From assembly GCF_003860525.1 (NCBI RefSeq), contig NZ_CP034161.1, forward strand, positions 1,488,001-1,552,000: a stretch of 64,000 nt of DNA, given 5' to 3'. Below are positions 25,692 through 34,264 of this stretch, one piece after another. Source of the stretch: Epilithonimonas vandammei (lineage in GTDB: Bacteria > Bacteroidota > Bacteroidia > Flavobacteriales > Weeksellaceae). The notes under the pieces were generated by a model, which worked only from the letters and a program-made list of their open reading frames with translations, did no database searches and was not told the origin of the DNA. The position numbers and the translations under genes were made by a program. Each line of letters begins with the position of its first letter. The first letter of the stretch is position 1.

Positions 25692-26675
25692 TTTTGCGGC
25701 ATAAAGCGAAAACGGTATCCAGGGGGCTGTGCGGCTGCTGATCCGATAGCTGGCAGACATGGAGGTATTCCATCGTCGATTCAATTCTTTCATGACCCAG
25801 AAGTTTCTGAACCATGATGATCGGAACGCCGTCTTCCAGCAGATGCGTGGCGTAGCTGTGGCGCAAAGTATGGGTGTGAACCTCTTTGGTGATGCCGGCT
25901 TTTTTTGAGATGGTCTTGATTACCCACTGAACGCCGCGCTGGCTGTAGCGGGAGTCAAAATCAGGTTTCTGTAAAGCGTTTTGATGTGTTTTTAAATCAA
26001 TCTCCTCAATATTCCTGTTATGGTTCCCATTGAATAAATACTGATCCGGATTTTCAATACTGATGAAGGTTTTCAAGCCTCTGATTAAATGTTCGGACAG
26101 GGGAACATAGCGGTCTTTGCTGCCTTTTCCCTGCACGATATGCAGCATCTTCCGGTCGAAATCCAAATGCTGAAGCTTGATATTCCTTACTTCCATACAA
26201 CGCAGTCCGCACCCGTAGATGAGGCCGATGAGCAGTTTGTGTTTCAGGAGTTCAGCACTTTGAAGCATTCGCCAGATTTCTTCACGGCTTAAAATAGTGG
26301 GAAGTTTTTTCACTTTTGGAATCGCGGGAAGATGGAGGTAGCTGTAGGGCAAACCTTCGGTTTTCAGCAAAAACCGCAGTCCGTAAACGGTATGTTTAAA
26401 ATAGGACTGTGATGGGGTTTGGCTTCGCTGCTGGAGTTCAAAAAGGTAGTCTTTGACCTGTTCGGGATCCAGTTCGGTGGGCAATGTTTTGAAATGTAGC
26501 GCCATGGCCGCAACGTGACGGGAATAATTGTCGAAGGTACGCTTGCTTCTGCCCAGGATGGAAATATTTCTTTCGAAGCGTTGCAGAAGTTCGGCAAAAC
26601 CGTTAACTTCGCTCGAGGCACGATTCAGGAATTTGTTTGTCCTTAAATCCTCCGGAGATTTTTTTTTGTAGCCAT
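25675..26675 (-). CDS. tyrosine recombinase of the IS91-like element (needs -1 frameshift)
   Basis: The conserved frame runs from about 26660 to 25675. The catalytic residues are visible: Arg in GCGLRCMEVRNIKL, the Lys loop VQGKGSKDRYVPL, HTLRHSYATHLLEDG, LLGHERIESTMEYLHV with the nucleophile Tyr. The best start, ATG 26675 (MATKK), is in another frame. A slip of -1 on the A9 run (ACA AAA AAA AAT) joins it to KSPEDLRTNKFLNRASS and the core-binding domain. The same arrangement occurs in every copy, which argues for programmed frameshifting or slippage rather than decay. ATG 26505 would give only a truncated protein. Confidence 0.8.
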
Positions 26676-26752
26676 TTGATGAGTTTTTAAAAGGTTAATA
26701 AAAACAAAGTTACTAAAACGGCGAATGGGAAAAGCTACCGGAGGTTTAGTTC

Positions 26753-26944
26753 AACATAGGTTTTGCAAGATGCGGGGTTGAAGGAAATCTCAGAAAATTT
26801 TCAGAAAATACCCGCAAAAAACTTTTCCATTTTTTAGTTTTTTCCTAATTTAAAAAAATGGAAAAAGTTTTTGCTAGCGTTTCGTTCTCCTGTCCACTTT
26901 CGGTTGCAGTAGCCCGCACCTCGCAAAGCCCTTTCCCGTTATCT
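26753..26944 (+). other. attC-like site 1, hairpin part and R' box
   Basis: After the IS, AACAtaGGTTTTGCAAGATGCGGGG (split here by the spacer) forms the left arm, and CCCGCACCTCGCAAAGCCC the right arm. An inner stem pairs TTTTTCCATTTTT-like arms. R' is GTTATCTGCC at 26938, the start of cassette 2. Confidence 0.7.
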
Positions 26945-26992
26945 GCCATTTTATGGAAAGTGCATAAAATTGAACTCAAATACTATAAATAA

Positions 26993-27529
26993 ATGAAAAA
27001 AACAATCTTGACTTTAGCGATTTCTTTCGCTTCTTTAAATTTTTTAAACGCTCAAATAACTGAAACTTCAATTGAGGGTGTAAATTTTAGCAAATATCCT
27101 GCTAAAGTTGAAAATTCTAAAGCAAAACTAAATCTTGCTAGTCATTCTCTTGGAAAAACTTACAAAACTGCAATTTATCAACAATACAAGTCTGAACCAA
27201 TAAATTTTGGTGGACATTATGTTATGACTTTTTGGGGAGCAGGTATGGGAATGACAAATGGAGCAATGGTTGATGCGAAAACGGGGGGAATTATTCCATT
27301 ACCATTAACAGATGAAAATGCAATTCGTGATTGCGTTTATAATGATAATGACAATATATTTCACAAGAAAAACAGCAATCTTTTAGTCACTTTTAAATGT
27401 CAAAGAATTGGCGAGTATAACGAAAGTACAAACACTCAAAAAATCAAATTGACTTATTACTATTACAAATGGGACGGAAAAAAATTCAACTTAATAACTA
27501 CCAAAACAAAAAATGCCGTTGAAGATTAA
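26993..27529 (+). CDS. exported protein of unknown function (cassette 2)
   Basis: A 178-residue protein with signal peptide MKKTILTLAISFASLNFLNAQ. The mature part contains INFGGHYVMTFWGAGMGMT and VDAKTGGIIPLPLTDENAIRDCVY, with one later Cys in TFKCQRIGEY that could pair with DCVY. I do not recognise a family. The cassette is simple: box GTTATCTGCC at 26938, 45 bp leader, gene, then a perfect 10-nt complement at 27537. Confidence 0.75.
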   Translation: MKKTILTLAISFASLNFLNAQITETSIEGVNFSKYPAKVENSKAKLNLASHSLGKTYKTAIYQQYKSEPINFGGHYVMTFWGAGMGMTNGAMVDAKTGGIIPLPLTDENAIRDCVYNDNDNIFHKKNSNLLVTFKCQRIGEYNESTNTQKIKLTYYYYKWDGKKFNLITTKTKNAVED

Positions 27530-27536
27530 AAGAAAC

Positions 27537-27670
27537 GGCAGATAACAAGGGTTTTGCAATAGTGGGGCGAAACTGCAAAGTTCAACGGCAGTTCTTCGGT
27601 TCAACTTTTGTGAAAATTGAAGATTTGTGCTTCGATTGCCCCACCATCGCAAAGCCCCAAAACGTTGGCG
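27537..27670 (+). other. attC-like site 2 (intact)
   Basis: A 134-bp site. R'' GGCAGATAAC (27537-27546), spacer AA, left arm GGGTTTTGCAATAGTGGGGC, central loop of about 70 nt, right arm GCCCCACCATCGCAAAGCCC, then R' GTTGGCG (27664). Arms pair with a few mismatches, as in canonical attC bottom-strand hairpins. R'' matches the start of cassette 2 and not the start of cassette 3. Confidence 0.8.
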
Positions 27671-27751
27671 GTCATTCTATTGACGACCGTACTAAATAAC
27701 GGGAGAAACTGAAAACCGAATAGAGTAAGTAATAAAATCAAACAAAACATA

Positions 27752-28807
27752 ATGGGATTATTTGACTTTTTTAAATCAGGCGACAACAAAAAACCTTCAA
27801 TTGATTTGGCGGACTTTAAATTTCTCTCGGACGACCATACAAGAATTGAAAATGGACGATCAACAAATGCTAATAATAAGGGTGCTTGGAGAGGAATAAG
27901 AGTAAAAACTTCTGACAATGAAACTTTTTTTGTGACAATGTACAATATGAATGAGAACCATCCAGTTTGGGGCGACAATATTCAAATGGCAGAAAAAAGA
28001 ATGAAAGTTGTTGAAGAAAATACTGATAAAACTGTTCTTCGTGGTTTTGGTACAGATGTGATGGGTGCTTCTTTTGCTGACTATGGACTTACACTTCACA
28101 AATCAAACAATAATGTGATTAAAGTGACATTACATATGCACGATAGAAATATTGACATTGTATATGAAAAAGCAGAAAACAAAACCCAATCATCTAAATT
28201 AGACAACTACTCAAAGAGTGATAGCTTTGAGAATTTTGTCGAACGATTTCGTACAATGGCTATGCCTGAGAAAATGCAAATTGCAATGCAAACAGATTTG
28301 ATAAATAATCAAGGTGCAGATGCTTATGAAAATGGAAATATAGAATTAGCGATAGAAAAATTTCAACAAGCATTGAAAATAATGCCTATAAATGATGACG
28401 CATTAATAAATCTGTGTAGATGCTATACTAGAATTGGCGAATATGAAAAAACTATTGACCCTTTAAAAAAACTTAATTATTTAAATCCAAACACCAAAAA
28501 GAAAATCATCGCTTATAGTTTGCTTATGCATTTATTAGAAGATTTTGACTCTGATGGAGGTGCTGTAAGTCCTTCAACACTTATTAATTTTATTAAAGAG
28601 AAGTTTGAGATTACAACCAACGATACTGAAATCAAGAATATAATACAGATAATAAATGAACCTTATAATAGACATATTTTAGTCTATATGATTGGTGGAG
28701 GTTTCGGATTTGGAATGGGTTCCGGAGAAAGTCCTTATATGACTTCTGATGGTACTACGAAATCTGTAATCCGTGACGAAATAAGAGACGTTTTAAATTG
28801 GGATTAA
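27752..28807 (+). CDS. TPR-containing protein of unknown function (cassette 3)
   Basis: A 351-residue cytoplasmic protein. Residues about 1-150 form an unrecognised alpha/beta domain (VTMYNMNENHPVWGDNIQMA). Residues about 185-265 hold two tetratricopeptide-like repeats (ADAYENGNIELAIEKFQQAL, then RCYTRIGEYEKTIDPLKKLN). The C-terminus ends in a Gly-rich GGGFGFGMGSGESPYMTSDG segment. TPRs mediate protein contacts. The cassette starts at GTTGGCGGT (27664) and ends at ACCGCCAAC (28817). Confidence 0.75.
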   Translation: MGLFDFFKSGDNKKPSIDLADFKFLSDDHTRIENGRSTNANNKGAWRGIRVKTSDNETFFVTMYNMNENHPVWGDNIQMAEKRMKVVEENTDKTVLRGFGTDVMGASFADYGLTLHKSNNNVIKVTLHMHDRNIDIVYEKAENKTQSSKLDNYSKSDSFENFVERFRTMAMPEKMQIAMQTDLINNQGADAYENGNIELAIEKFQQALKIMPINDDALINLCRCYTRIGEYEKTIDPLKKLNYLNPNTKKKIIAYSLLMHLLEDFDSDGGAVSPSTLINFIKEKFEITTNDTEIKNIIQIINEPYNRHILVYMIGGGFGFGMGSGESPYMTSDGTTKSVIRDEIRDVLNWD

Positions 28808-28816
28808 AAAGAACGA

Positions 28817-28950
28817 ACCGCCAACAAGGGTTTGCCAAAAGCGGGGCTGAAGTTCTTCGGTTGGGCATTTGTGCAAGGTTCAAGAGTAGTAATTCTATTG
28901 AACTTTTGTGCTAAAAATCCCCGCCTTCGGCAAGCCCCAAACCGTTATCG
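28817..28950 (+). other. attC-like site 3 (intact)
   Basis: R'' ACCGCCAAC (28817-28825), left arm GGGTTTGCCAAAAGCGGGGC, right arm CCCCGCCTTCGGCAAGCCCC, R' GTTATCG (28944). The left arm GGTTTGCC and right arm GGCAAGCC covary with GGTTTTGC/GCAAAGCC of site 2. Size is 134 bp, the same as site 2. Confidence 0.8.
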
Positions 28951-28966
28951 GCAATTTTAAGACAAT

Positions 28967-29914
28967 ATGCAACAAATTTTACACAATATAAAATCATTCT
29001 TTTCATCATTTCCTTTGAATAAGGAATTCTTATATATAGAAAATTATATAAGACTTGAGGATGGGATTATTGATCCTATAGATTTTTGTAAATTATCATT
29101 CGATTACTATTGTGTTGAAGAAGATTCTATTAAAACTTTCGAATTAGATTTACCTGAGTACAGTAAAAATCATTTTGGAAATTACGCTGAGCAATCAATT
29201 CCAGAGGAAATCATTGATGAAAATGGAATATTAAATTATAATTTGCATTTATATGGTATCTGTAAATCTTGCAAAAAAAAGCAAGCTGAATTTTTAATTT
29301 CTGTTAGAAGTGATAAAAAGTTTCCAACAGATAGGCAGCGTTTATATAAAGTTATTGATGAAGAAACTTCTGTTCCAATTGATGTTTTTGAAAATAAGCA
29401 AATTAATGTGTACTTAACAAAAATTGCTGTTTTCCCAGAACCAAAAATTAAAATTGAAAAATATATTCAAAAATATTTTGATAGGGAAACGAACAATTGG
29501 TATTACAAGGGAATTAAATCCTATAATGAAGGTTTTGGAATTGGTTCATACGCTTATTTTAGAAGAATTATTGAAAAAGAGCTTATAAAGATTTTCCAAG
29601 AAATCAGTTTACTTCCAGACGCAGATTCAAAATTAAATAAACTAATCAGTGAATATAAAGAAAAGAACCAAATAAGCACTTTGTATAATGACTCTTTTCA
29701 TCTGCTTCCAAAATCATTACAATTATTAGGAGAAAATCCATTAAAATTATTGTATTCATTGACCTCGCAAGGTCTTCATAATTTAACTGAAGAAAATTGT
29801 TTAGAAAACTCGGACAAAATTCATAAAATACTAGATTTTGTAATAAAAAAAATTTATGAAGAAAAATCTGAATTATCAAGCATACGAGAAATTATTAAAA
29901 GTATAAAAAAATAA
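28967..29914 (+). CDS. protein of unknown function (cassette 4)
   Basis: A 315-residue, probably cytoplasmic protein with no signal peptide. It has one CxxC pair (GICKSCKKKQAEF, about residue 102) that may bind metal. The C-terminal half is helical: GIGSYAYFRRIIEKELIKIF and LLYSLTSQGLHNLTEENCLE. That half resembles the DUF4145/abortive-infection-like helical domains in general layout, but I cannot assign it. The gene starts only 14 bp after the cassette box GTTATCGGCA. Confidence 0.7.
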   Translation: MQQILHNIKSFFSSFPLNKEFLYIENYIRLEDGIIDPIDFCKLSFDYYCVEEDSIKTFELDLPEYSKNHFGNYAEQSIPEEIIDENGILNYNLHLYGICKSCKKKQAEFLISVRSDKKFPTDRQRLYKVIDEETSVPIDVFENKQINVYLTKIAVFPEPKIKIEKYIQKYFDRETNNWYYKGIKSYNEGFGIGSYAYFRRIIEKELIKIFQEISLLPDADSKLNKLISEYKEKNQISTLYNDSFHLLPKSLQLLGENPLKLLYSLTSQGLHNLTEENCLENSDKIHKILDFVIKKIYEEKSELSSIREIIKSIKK

Positions 29915-29918
29915 AAAC

Positions 29919-29931
29919 TGCCGATGATAAC
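29919..29931 (+). other. R'' box of attC-like site 4 (interrupted)
   Basis: TGCCGATGATAAC corresponds to the complement of GTTATCGGCA with three extra bases before AAC, as in the other IS-bearing sites. The site continues at 32386. Confidence 0.7.
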
Positions 29932-30159
29932 CAGAGTTTCGTTGGGCTCGAAGAGCCAACAATGAAACTCCTGTTGAACCCTTCGGCTAGCTCAGGGCAG
30001 GCTCGCTTTGGGAGCTTTTTCAACACTATGGGTTTATCGTAAAATTTTTAGAGAATATTTCAAGAGAACAGGTTGTTCTCTTTTTTTATCAGTCGTATTG
30101 TGATGGCTTTTAGTGTGTTATCCATCCCATTGGGGTATAATTTCCCTTACCCAAATCTT

Positions 30160-31367
30160 TTAAAATGCAGATTTAGGAGCAGGTAAATTTCGGCTCATCT
30201 CCAAAAACCATTGCGGCGGTCCCCTCAAATCAAACATTGCAATGGTGACTAAATTCCCTGTTTTACAACAACTGCATTTCGGTTGAAACGGCTTTGGCAA
30301 AGGTTTTTCTTTGGGCTGGATGCCTAATTTTTGTTGCAGATTTTTAAGCTTGATACGCTTCAAGGTGCTGCTCAAAAAACCATAATGACGGATTTTCACA
30401 AATCTTTTCGGTAAAATATGCATCGCAAATCTTCGGATAAACTCCTCGTGGTTCAAAACCATCTGCTTTTTGATACCTTTTTGGCGGTAATCTTTGTAAG
30501 AAAAAGTTACCGTTTCCGCGTCAATTTTTCTGATTCTCTGGTTACTGATGGCGATTTTATGCGTGTATCTGCCCAAATATTCTACCACAGATTTTGGGCT
30601 TCCAAAAGGCTTTTTAGCAAAAACCACCCAAGGTTTTTCCCACAGATTTTGCCTGATTTTGGTATATTCTTTAAGGTTTTTATCTTTTAATTTCTCACAA
30701 AATTTAGCCCTGAAAACTTTACTCAAAGCCTTTACCGGAAACAAAAATTTGCCGTCTGAACGTAGATTTTTCCAAGCTCCGCTTTCATCTACTCCACCGC
30801 CCGGAACAATGCAGTGCAAATGCGGATGAAGGCTCAGATTCTGTCCCCAAGTATGCAAAACAGCAATCATTCCCATCTTTAAACCGCGGTTTTCACCAAA
30901 CGTTTGAAGCGTTTCCCAGGCAGATTCAAATAAAAAATCGTACAACATTTTGGGCTCGTGAAGCGCGGTTTTGTTCAATACATCAGGAAGCGTAAAAACC
31001 ACGTGAATTAAGCGAAGCGTATCACGAATACAATTAAAACGAATAATAAAAAATGAGTAAAATAAGGTACCGGAAGCAGTTCGGTTTCCCGATTTTCAAT
31101 CCATTGCTCTCGGTTTTTGCTCTGACATTTTGGGCAATGACGGTTTCGGCAGGAGTTGTAACTGATGCTTACATTTCCACATTCATCACAAGCGTCAATA
31201 TGACCACCCAAAGCAGAGGTACGGCATTTTTTCAACGCTGAAAGTGTTCGTAATTGCCAAGAATTAAGTCCTAAATCCTCCAATTTTGAACCTAATTTGT
31301 TTAAAACATCGGCGACTTCGTATTGAGGTTGAGTTGGCTGTTTTTTTATGGTTTTAAAACCTCTCAT
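30160..31367 (-). pseudogene. tnpA: IS91-family Y2 transposase, disrupted (type II copy a)
   Basis: The intact relative at 34265-35488 reads through LLPVPYFHVVFTLPDVLNK. Here the reading frame breaks after LLPVPYF because about 53 extra bases lie at 31006-31061. That leaves an N-terminal part (31008-31367, zinc domain CDECGNVSISYNSC) and a C-terminal part (30160-31002, HPHLHCIVPGGG and YLGRYTHK). The insertion does not keep frame and brings stops. The start ATG overlaps the recombinase stop as ATGA at 31364-31367. Confidence 0.85.
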
Positions 31368-32313
31368 TTCTTCCCAAATTCTGAAAAAAGGGTATCGAGC
31401 GGTGAAAAGAGTTTTTGTGTGGAAAGTTGTGCAATTTGAAGATAAACCAGCGTCGTGTCAATACTTTCGTGACCGAGAAGATTTTTGATGCTCAAAATAT
31501 CCATCCCATCTTCCAGAAGATGCGTCGCAAAACTGTGACGAAGCGTATGGACGCTCACATCTTTCAGGATGTTTGCCGTTTTTGATGCCTGCTTTACCGC
31601 CCACTGAACGCCGCGCTGGGAGTAACGGGAATCGAAATCGCCACCAGCACGCCCTCCACGAGGTTCTCCAAAGAGATAATCATCCGGTTTTTCCGCTTCG
31701 ATATACTTTTTGAGTCCCCGAATCAGATGCTCAGAAAGTGGCAAATAGCGGTCTTTTTTTCCTTTTCCCTGAACCACTTTGAGTTGTTTTCGACCAAAAT
31801 CTAAGTCGCACAAACGCAGATTTCGAACTTCCATACATCGCAATCCGCAGCCGTAAAGAATGCCGATCAAAATTTTATGTTTTAAAAGTTTACAGCCGGA
31901 CAACATCTGCCAAACCTCCTGTTTACTGAGAACTACAGGCAGTTTTTTCTCTTTTTTAATTTCCGGAAGACTCAAAAAATCATAGCTTAAACCTTCCGAT
32001 TTTAGCAGAAACCGAAGCCCGTAAACGGTGTGTTTAAAGTACGATTGTGATGGAGATTTAGATTTTTTCTGAAGGTAAAAAAGGTAATCGTGAATTTGCT
32101 CGGGATCCAATTCTGTAGGAATTTTCCCGAAATGTAGCGACACCGCAGCGACGTGTCTGGAGTAATTTTGAAAGGTACTTTGGCTTCTTCCCAACACCGA
32201 AACCGTACGTTCAAACCTATGCAAAAGCTCCGCAAATCCCGGAACTTCGCGCTTTGCCTGATTGATGATCTTGTTTTCTCGAAGCTCTTCTACACTCTTT
32301 TTTTTGTTGCCAT
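31364..32313 (-). CDS. tyrosine recombinase of IS91-like element (type II copy a, -1 frameshift)
   Basis: The conserved product, about 316 residues, starts MATKKKSVEELRENK only if the ribosome shifts -1 on the A8 run after ATG 32313; frame zero stops within eight codons. Catalytic features are YGCGLRCMEVRNLRL, VQGKGKKDRYLPL, HTLRHSFATHLLEDG and LLGHESIDTTLVYLQIA. The core-binding domain is FERTVSVLGRSQSTFQNYSR. It could act on the element itself or on the attC-like sites; which is unknown. Confidence 0.8.
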
Positions 32314-32385
32314 TTTACTGATTTTTAATTAGTTTTACAAAGTAACTAAATATAGCGCTGAGAAAGCTACCGAAGGTTTAGTTCA

Positions 32386-32512
32386 ACAGCAGTTTGGCAA
32401 AATGGCGGGTTTAGTGCTAAATTCAACGGCAGTTCTTCGATTGAACTTTTGTGCAAAACTGAACATTTGTACTTCGATTTCCGCCACTTCGCCAAGCTAC
32501 AAACCGTTGTAG
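32386..32512 (+). other. attC-like site 4, hairpin part and R' box
   Basis: AAC, then left arm AGTTTGGCAAAATGGCGGG, central CAGTTCTTCGATTGAACTTT (also found in sites 2 and 3), right arm CCGCCACTTCGCCAAGCTAC, and R' GTTGTAGGCA at 32506. Confidence 0.7.
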
Positions 32513-32536
32513 GCAATTATACCGAACATACCGCAA

Positions 32537-34021
32537 ATGAAGAAAATATCAATACTAACAATATTAATTTTACTGACACAAAATATCTATTCTCAAAACT
32601 TTGGTGAATTTCCAAAAATTGAAAAAGAAAAACTTCAAAGAGATTTAGATTTACTACATCAAGGCTTGGATAAGTTTCATTCAGGAATGTATTGGTACAC
32701 ACCAAAAGACAGTGTTGATATTGCTTTTCAAGACGCAAAAAATCAAATTAATACTGATTTAAACGTTTTTGAGTTCCACAAAATAATCGCACCATTAGTA
32801 GCATTATCAAGAGAAGACCACACAGACATTTTTTTACCAAAAGAAGTTAAAGAACAGACCAATAAAAATGAAAATATTCGATTTTTACCTTTAACTGTGG
32901 TTTTCTTGGGCGAGAAGTTATATTGTGTCAAAAATGCTTCAAATAATTCTGCAAAAATTGAAAATCTTGAAATTGAAAAAATCAATGGAGAAACACCCAA
33001 AGAAATTGTCACAAAAATTGGAATTTTATTTGCATCAGATGGGTACATAAAATCTGTAAAATACAGTGATTTGGGTGGCTTTAATTTTTCTAAAAACTAT
33101 TTTTACTACTATGGAATAATTGAGAAATATGAAGTGAAATTCAAAGAAATTACAGAGCCTATCACAATTAATTCATTGTCAATTAGTCAAATTAATGAAA
33201 ACCTAAAAAAGAACAACAATATTGACAAAGAAAAAACTGAAAATGAACCTTTGCAATTCAAAATTATAAATGCAAAAACAGCTTATTTGGATATTCAAAC
33301 ATTCTCAAACGACATAATTAAAAGAGAAAGCAAATATAAAACATTAAAAAAGTTCTTGAAACAAAGTTTTTCCGAAATAAAAGAACATAATATTAAAAAT
33401 GTGATTATTGACGTTAGTAAAAATGGCGGTGGAACTGAAGGAAATGAAGGTTTGTTATATTCTTATTTTGGCGATAATTACCAAAAATACTCTAAAGTAA
33501 GAGTCAAAACTCAAAAAGTAATCCTTAATAATGGAATTGACAAACCGATAAAACTTAAAGTATTCGGATTTTTAGAACGAATTTTTGTAAACAAAAAAAT
33601 GAAAGATGGAAGTCTTGAAAGAAAAAATAATTTAGGTCTCGGACTTATGGCATACAAAAAAGCACCAAAAGACACCTTTAAAGGTAATGTGTATGTTCTC
33701 ATTAGTCCAATAACATATTCTGGCGGTAGCGAATTTTCAAATATGATGTATTCGCAAGGATTAGCAACATTTATTGGACAAGAAACAGGCGGAGGTTATT
33801 ATGGAAATACGAGTGGATATAGTCAAGATTTAACTTTGCCAAATTCCAAAATAACCATTGAAATCCCAGCATTACAATTTGTGATGAATGTTGAACCAAA
33901 ATTACCATTTGGAAGTGGAGTAAAACCCAATTACGAAGTAATCCCAACAATAAATCAATATATTAATAATGAAAATATTTACTTAGAATATGCATTAAAA
34001 TTAATAAGCGAAAAACAATAA
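32537..34021 (+). CDS. exported S41-family serine protease (cassette 5)
   Basis: A 494-residue protein with signal peptide MKKISILTILILLTQNIYSQ. The C-terminal S41 (tail-specific/C-terminal-processing-type) domain shows NVIIDVSKNGGGTEGNEGLL, then SPITYSGGSEFSNMMYSQGL with the presumed nucleophile Ser, and FIGQETGGGYYGNTSG. No clear PDZ domain is seen between them. S41 enzymes cleave misfolded or signal-bearing proteins in the envelope. The cassette is bounded by GTTGTAGGCA (32506) and TGCCTACAATAAC (34023). Confidence 0.85.
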   Translation: MKKISILTILILLTQNIYSQNFGEFPKIEKEKLQRDLDLLHQGLDKFHSGMYWYTPKDSVDIAFQDAKNQINTDLNVFEFHKIIAPLVALSREDHTDIFLPKEVKEQTNKNENIRFLPLTVVFLGEKLYCVKNASNNSAKIENLEIEKINGETPKEIVTKIGILFASDGYIKSVKYSDLGGFNFSKNYFYYYGIIEKYEVKFKEITEPITINSLSISQINENLKKNNNIDKEKTENEPLQFKIINAKTAYLDIQTFSNDIIKRESKYKTLKKFLKQSFSEIKEHNIKNVIIDVSKNGGGTEGNEGLLYSYFGDNYQKYSKVRVKTQKVILNNGIDKPIKLKVFGFLERIFVNKKMKDGSLERKNNLGLGLMAYKKAPKDTFKGNVYVLISPITYSGGSEFSNMMYSQGLATFIGQETGGGYYGNTSGYSQDLTLPNSKITIEIPALQFVMNVEPKLPFGSGVKPNYEVIPTINQYINNENIYLEYALKLISEKQ

Positions 34022-34022
34022 C

Positions 34023-34035
34023 TGCCTACAATAAC
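34023..34035 (+). other. R'' box of attC-like site 5 (interrupted)
   Basis: TGCCTACAATAAC complements GTTGTAGGCA with the same extra TAA. The site continues at 36512. Confidence 0.7.
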
Positions 34036-34264
34036 TAAGTTTTCGTCTTGTCCGAAGGACACGAGATGAAAACCCTGTTGAACGGAAGCTTCGGGAGCTT
34101 TTTGCTGGGCTTTTTCAGATATTATGGGGTTATCGTAGAAAGATTTTTTAGAGATACAAGAGGCTTCGAGAAGAGTCTCTTTCTTCGTGGCGATTTTGGT
34201 TGTTTTTTCTTGGTTTTATTGTGTTTTTCTTCACTTTTGGGCATAATTTCCCTTACCCAAAAAT

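Larger units (their letters stand above)
24339..26755 (-). mobile_element. IS91-like element with tyrosine recombinase, type I full-length copy 1
   Basis: A 2.4-kb element coding on the minus strand: recombinase first, then Y2 HUH transposase. The left end (TAAC at 24339) starts a hairpin, GCTTTC/GAAAGC with inner TTGTC/GACAA, followed by GTTGAAC at 24383. The right end is GTTCAAC at 26749-26755. The two ends form an imperfect 27-bp inverted repeat that includes a perfect CTCCGGTAGCTTTTC. It is inserted between AA and C of the R'' box, i.e. at G^TT on the bottom strand. Five type I copies (one full length, four deleted) occur in the window. Confidence 0.85.
29928..32388 (-). mobile_element. 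IS91-like element, type II copy a (transposase broken)
   Basis: A 2.46-kb element inserted in the R'' box like copy 1. The left hairpin has different bases but the same pairing: GAGTTTC/GAAACTC, with an inner arm TTGGGCTC-GAA-GAGCCAA. It is followed by GTTGAAC at 29973; the right end GTTCAAC is at 32382-32388. It carries the recombinase and a transposase interrupted by a 53-bp insertion. The proteins clearly differ in sequence from those of type I. Confidence 0.85.

Noticed and set aside
25675-26505. Calling the IS-borne recombinase an integron integrase (IntI)
   Set aside because: It has the general tyrosine recombinase residues, but I cannot show the IntI-specific segment near patch III without an alignment or structure.
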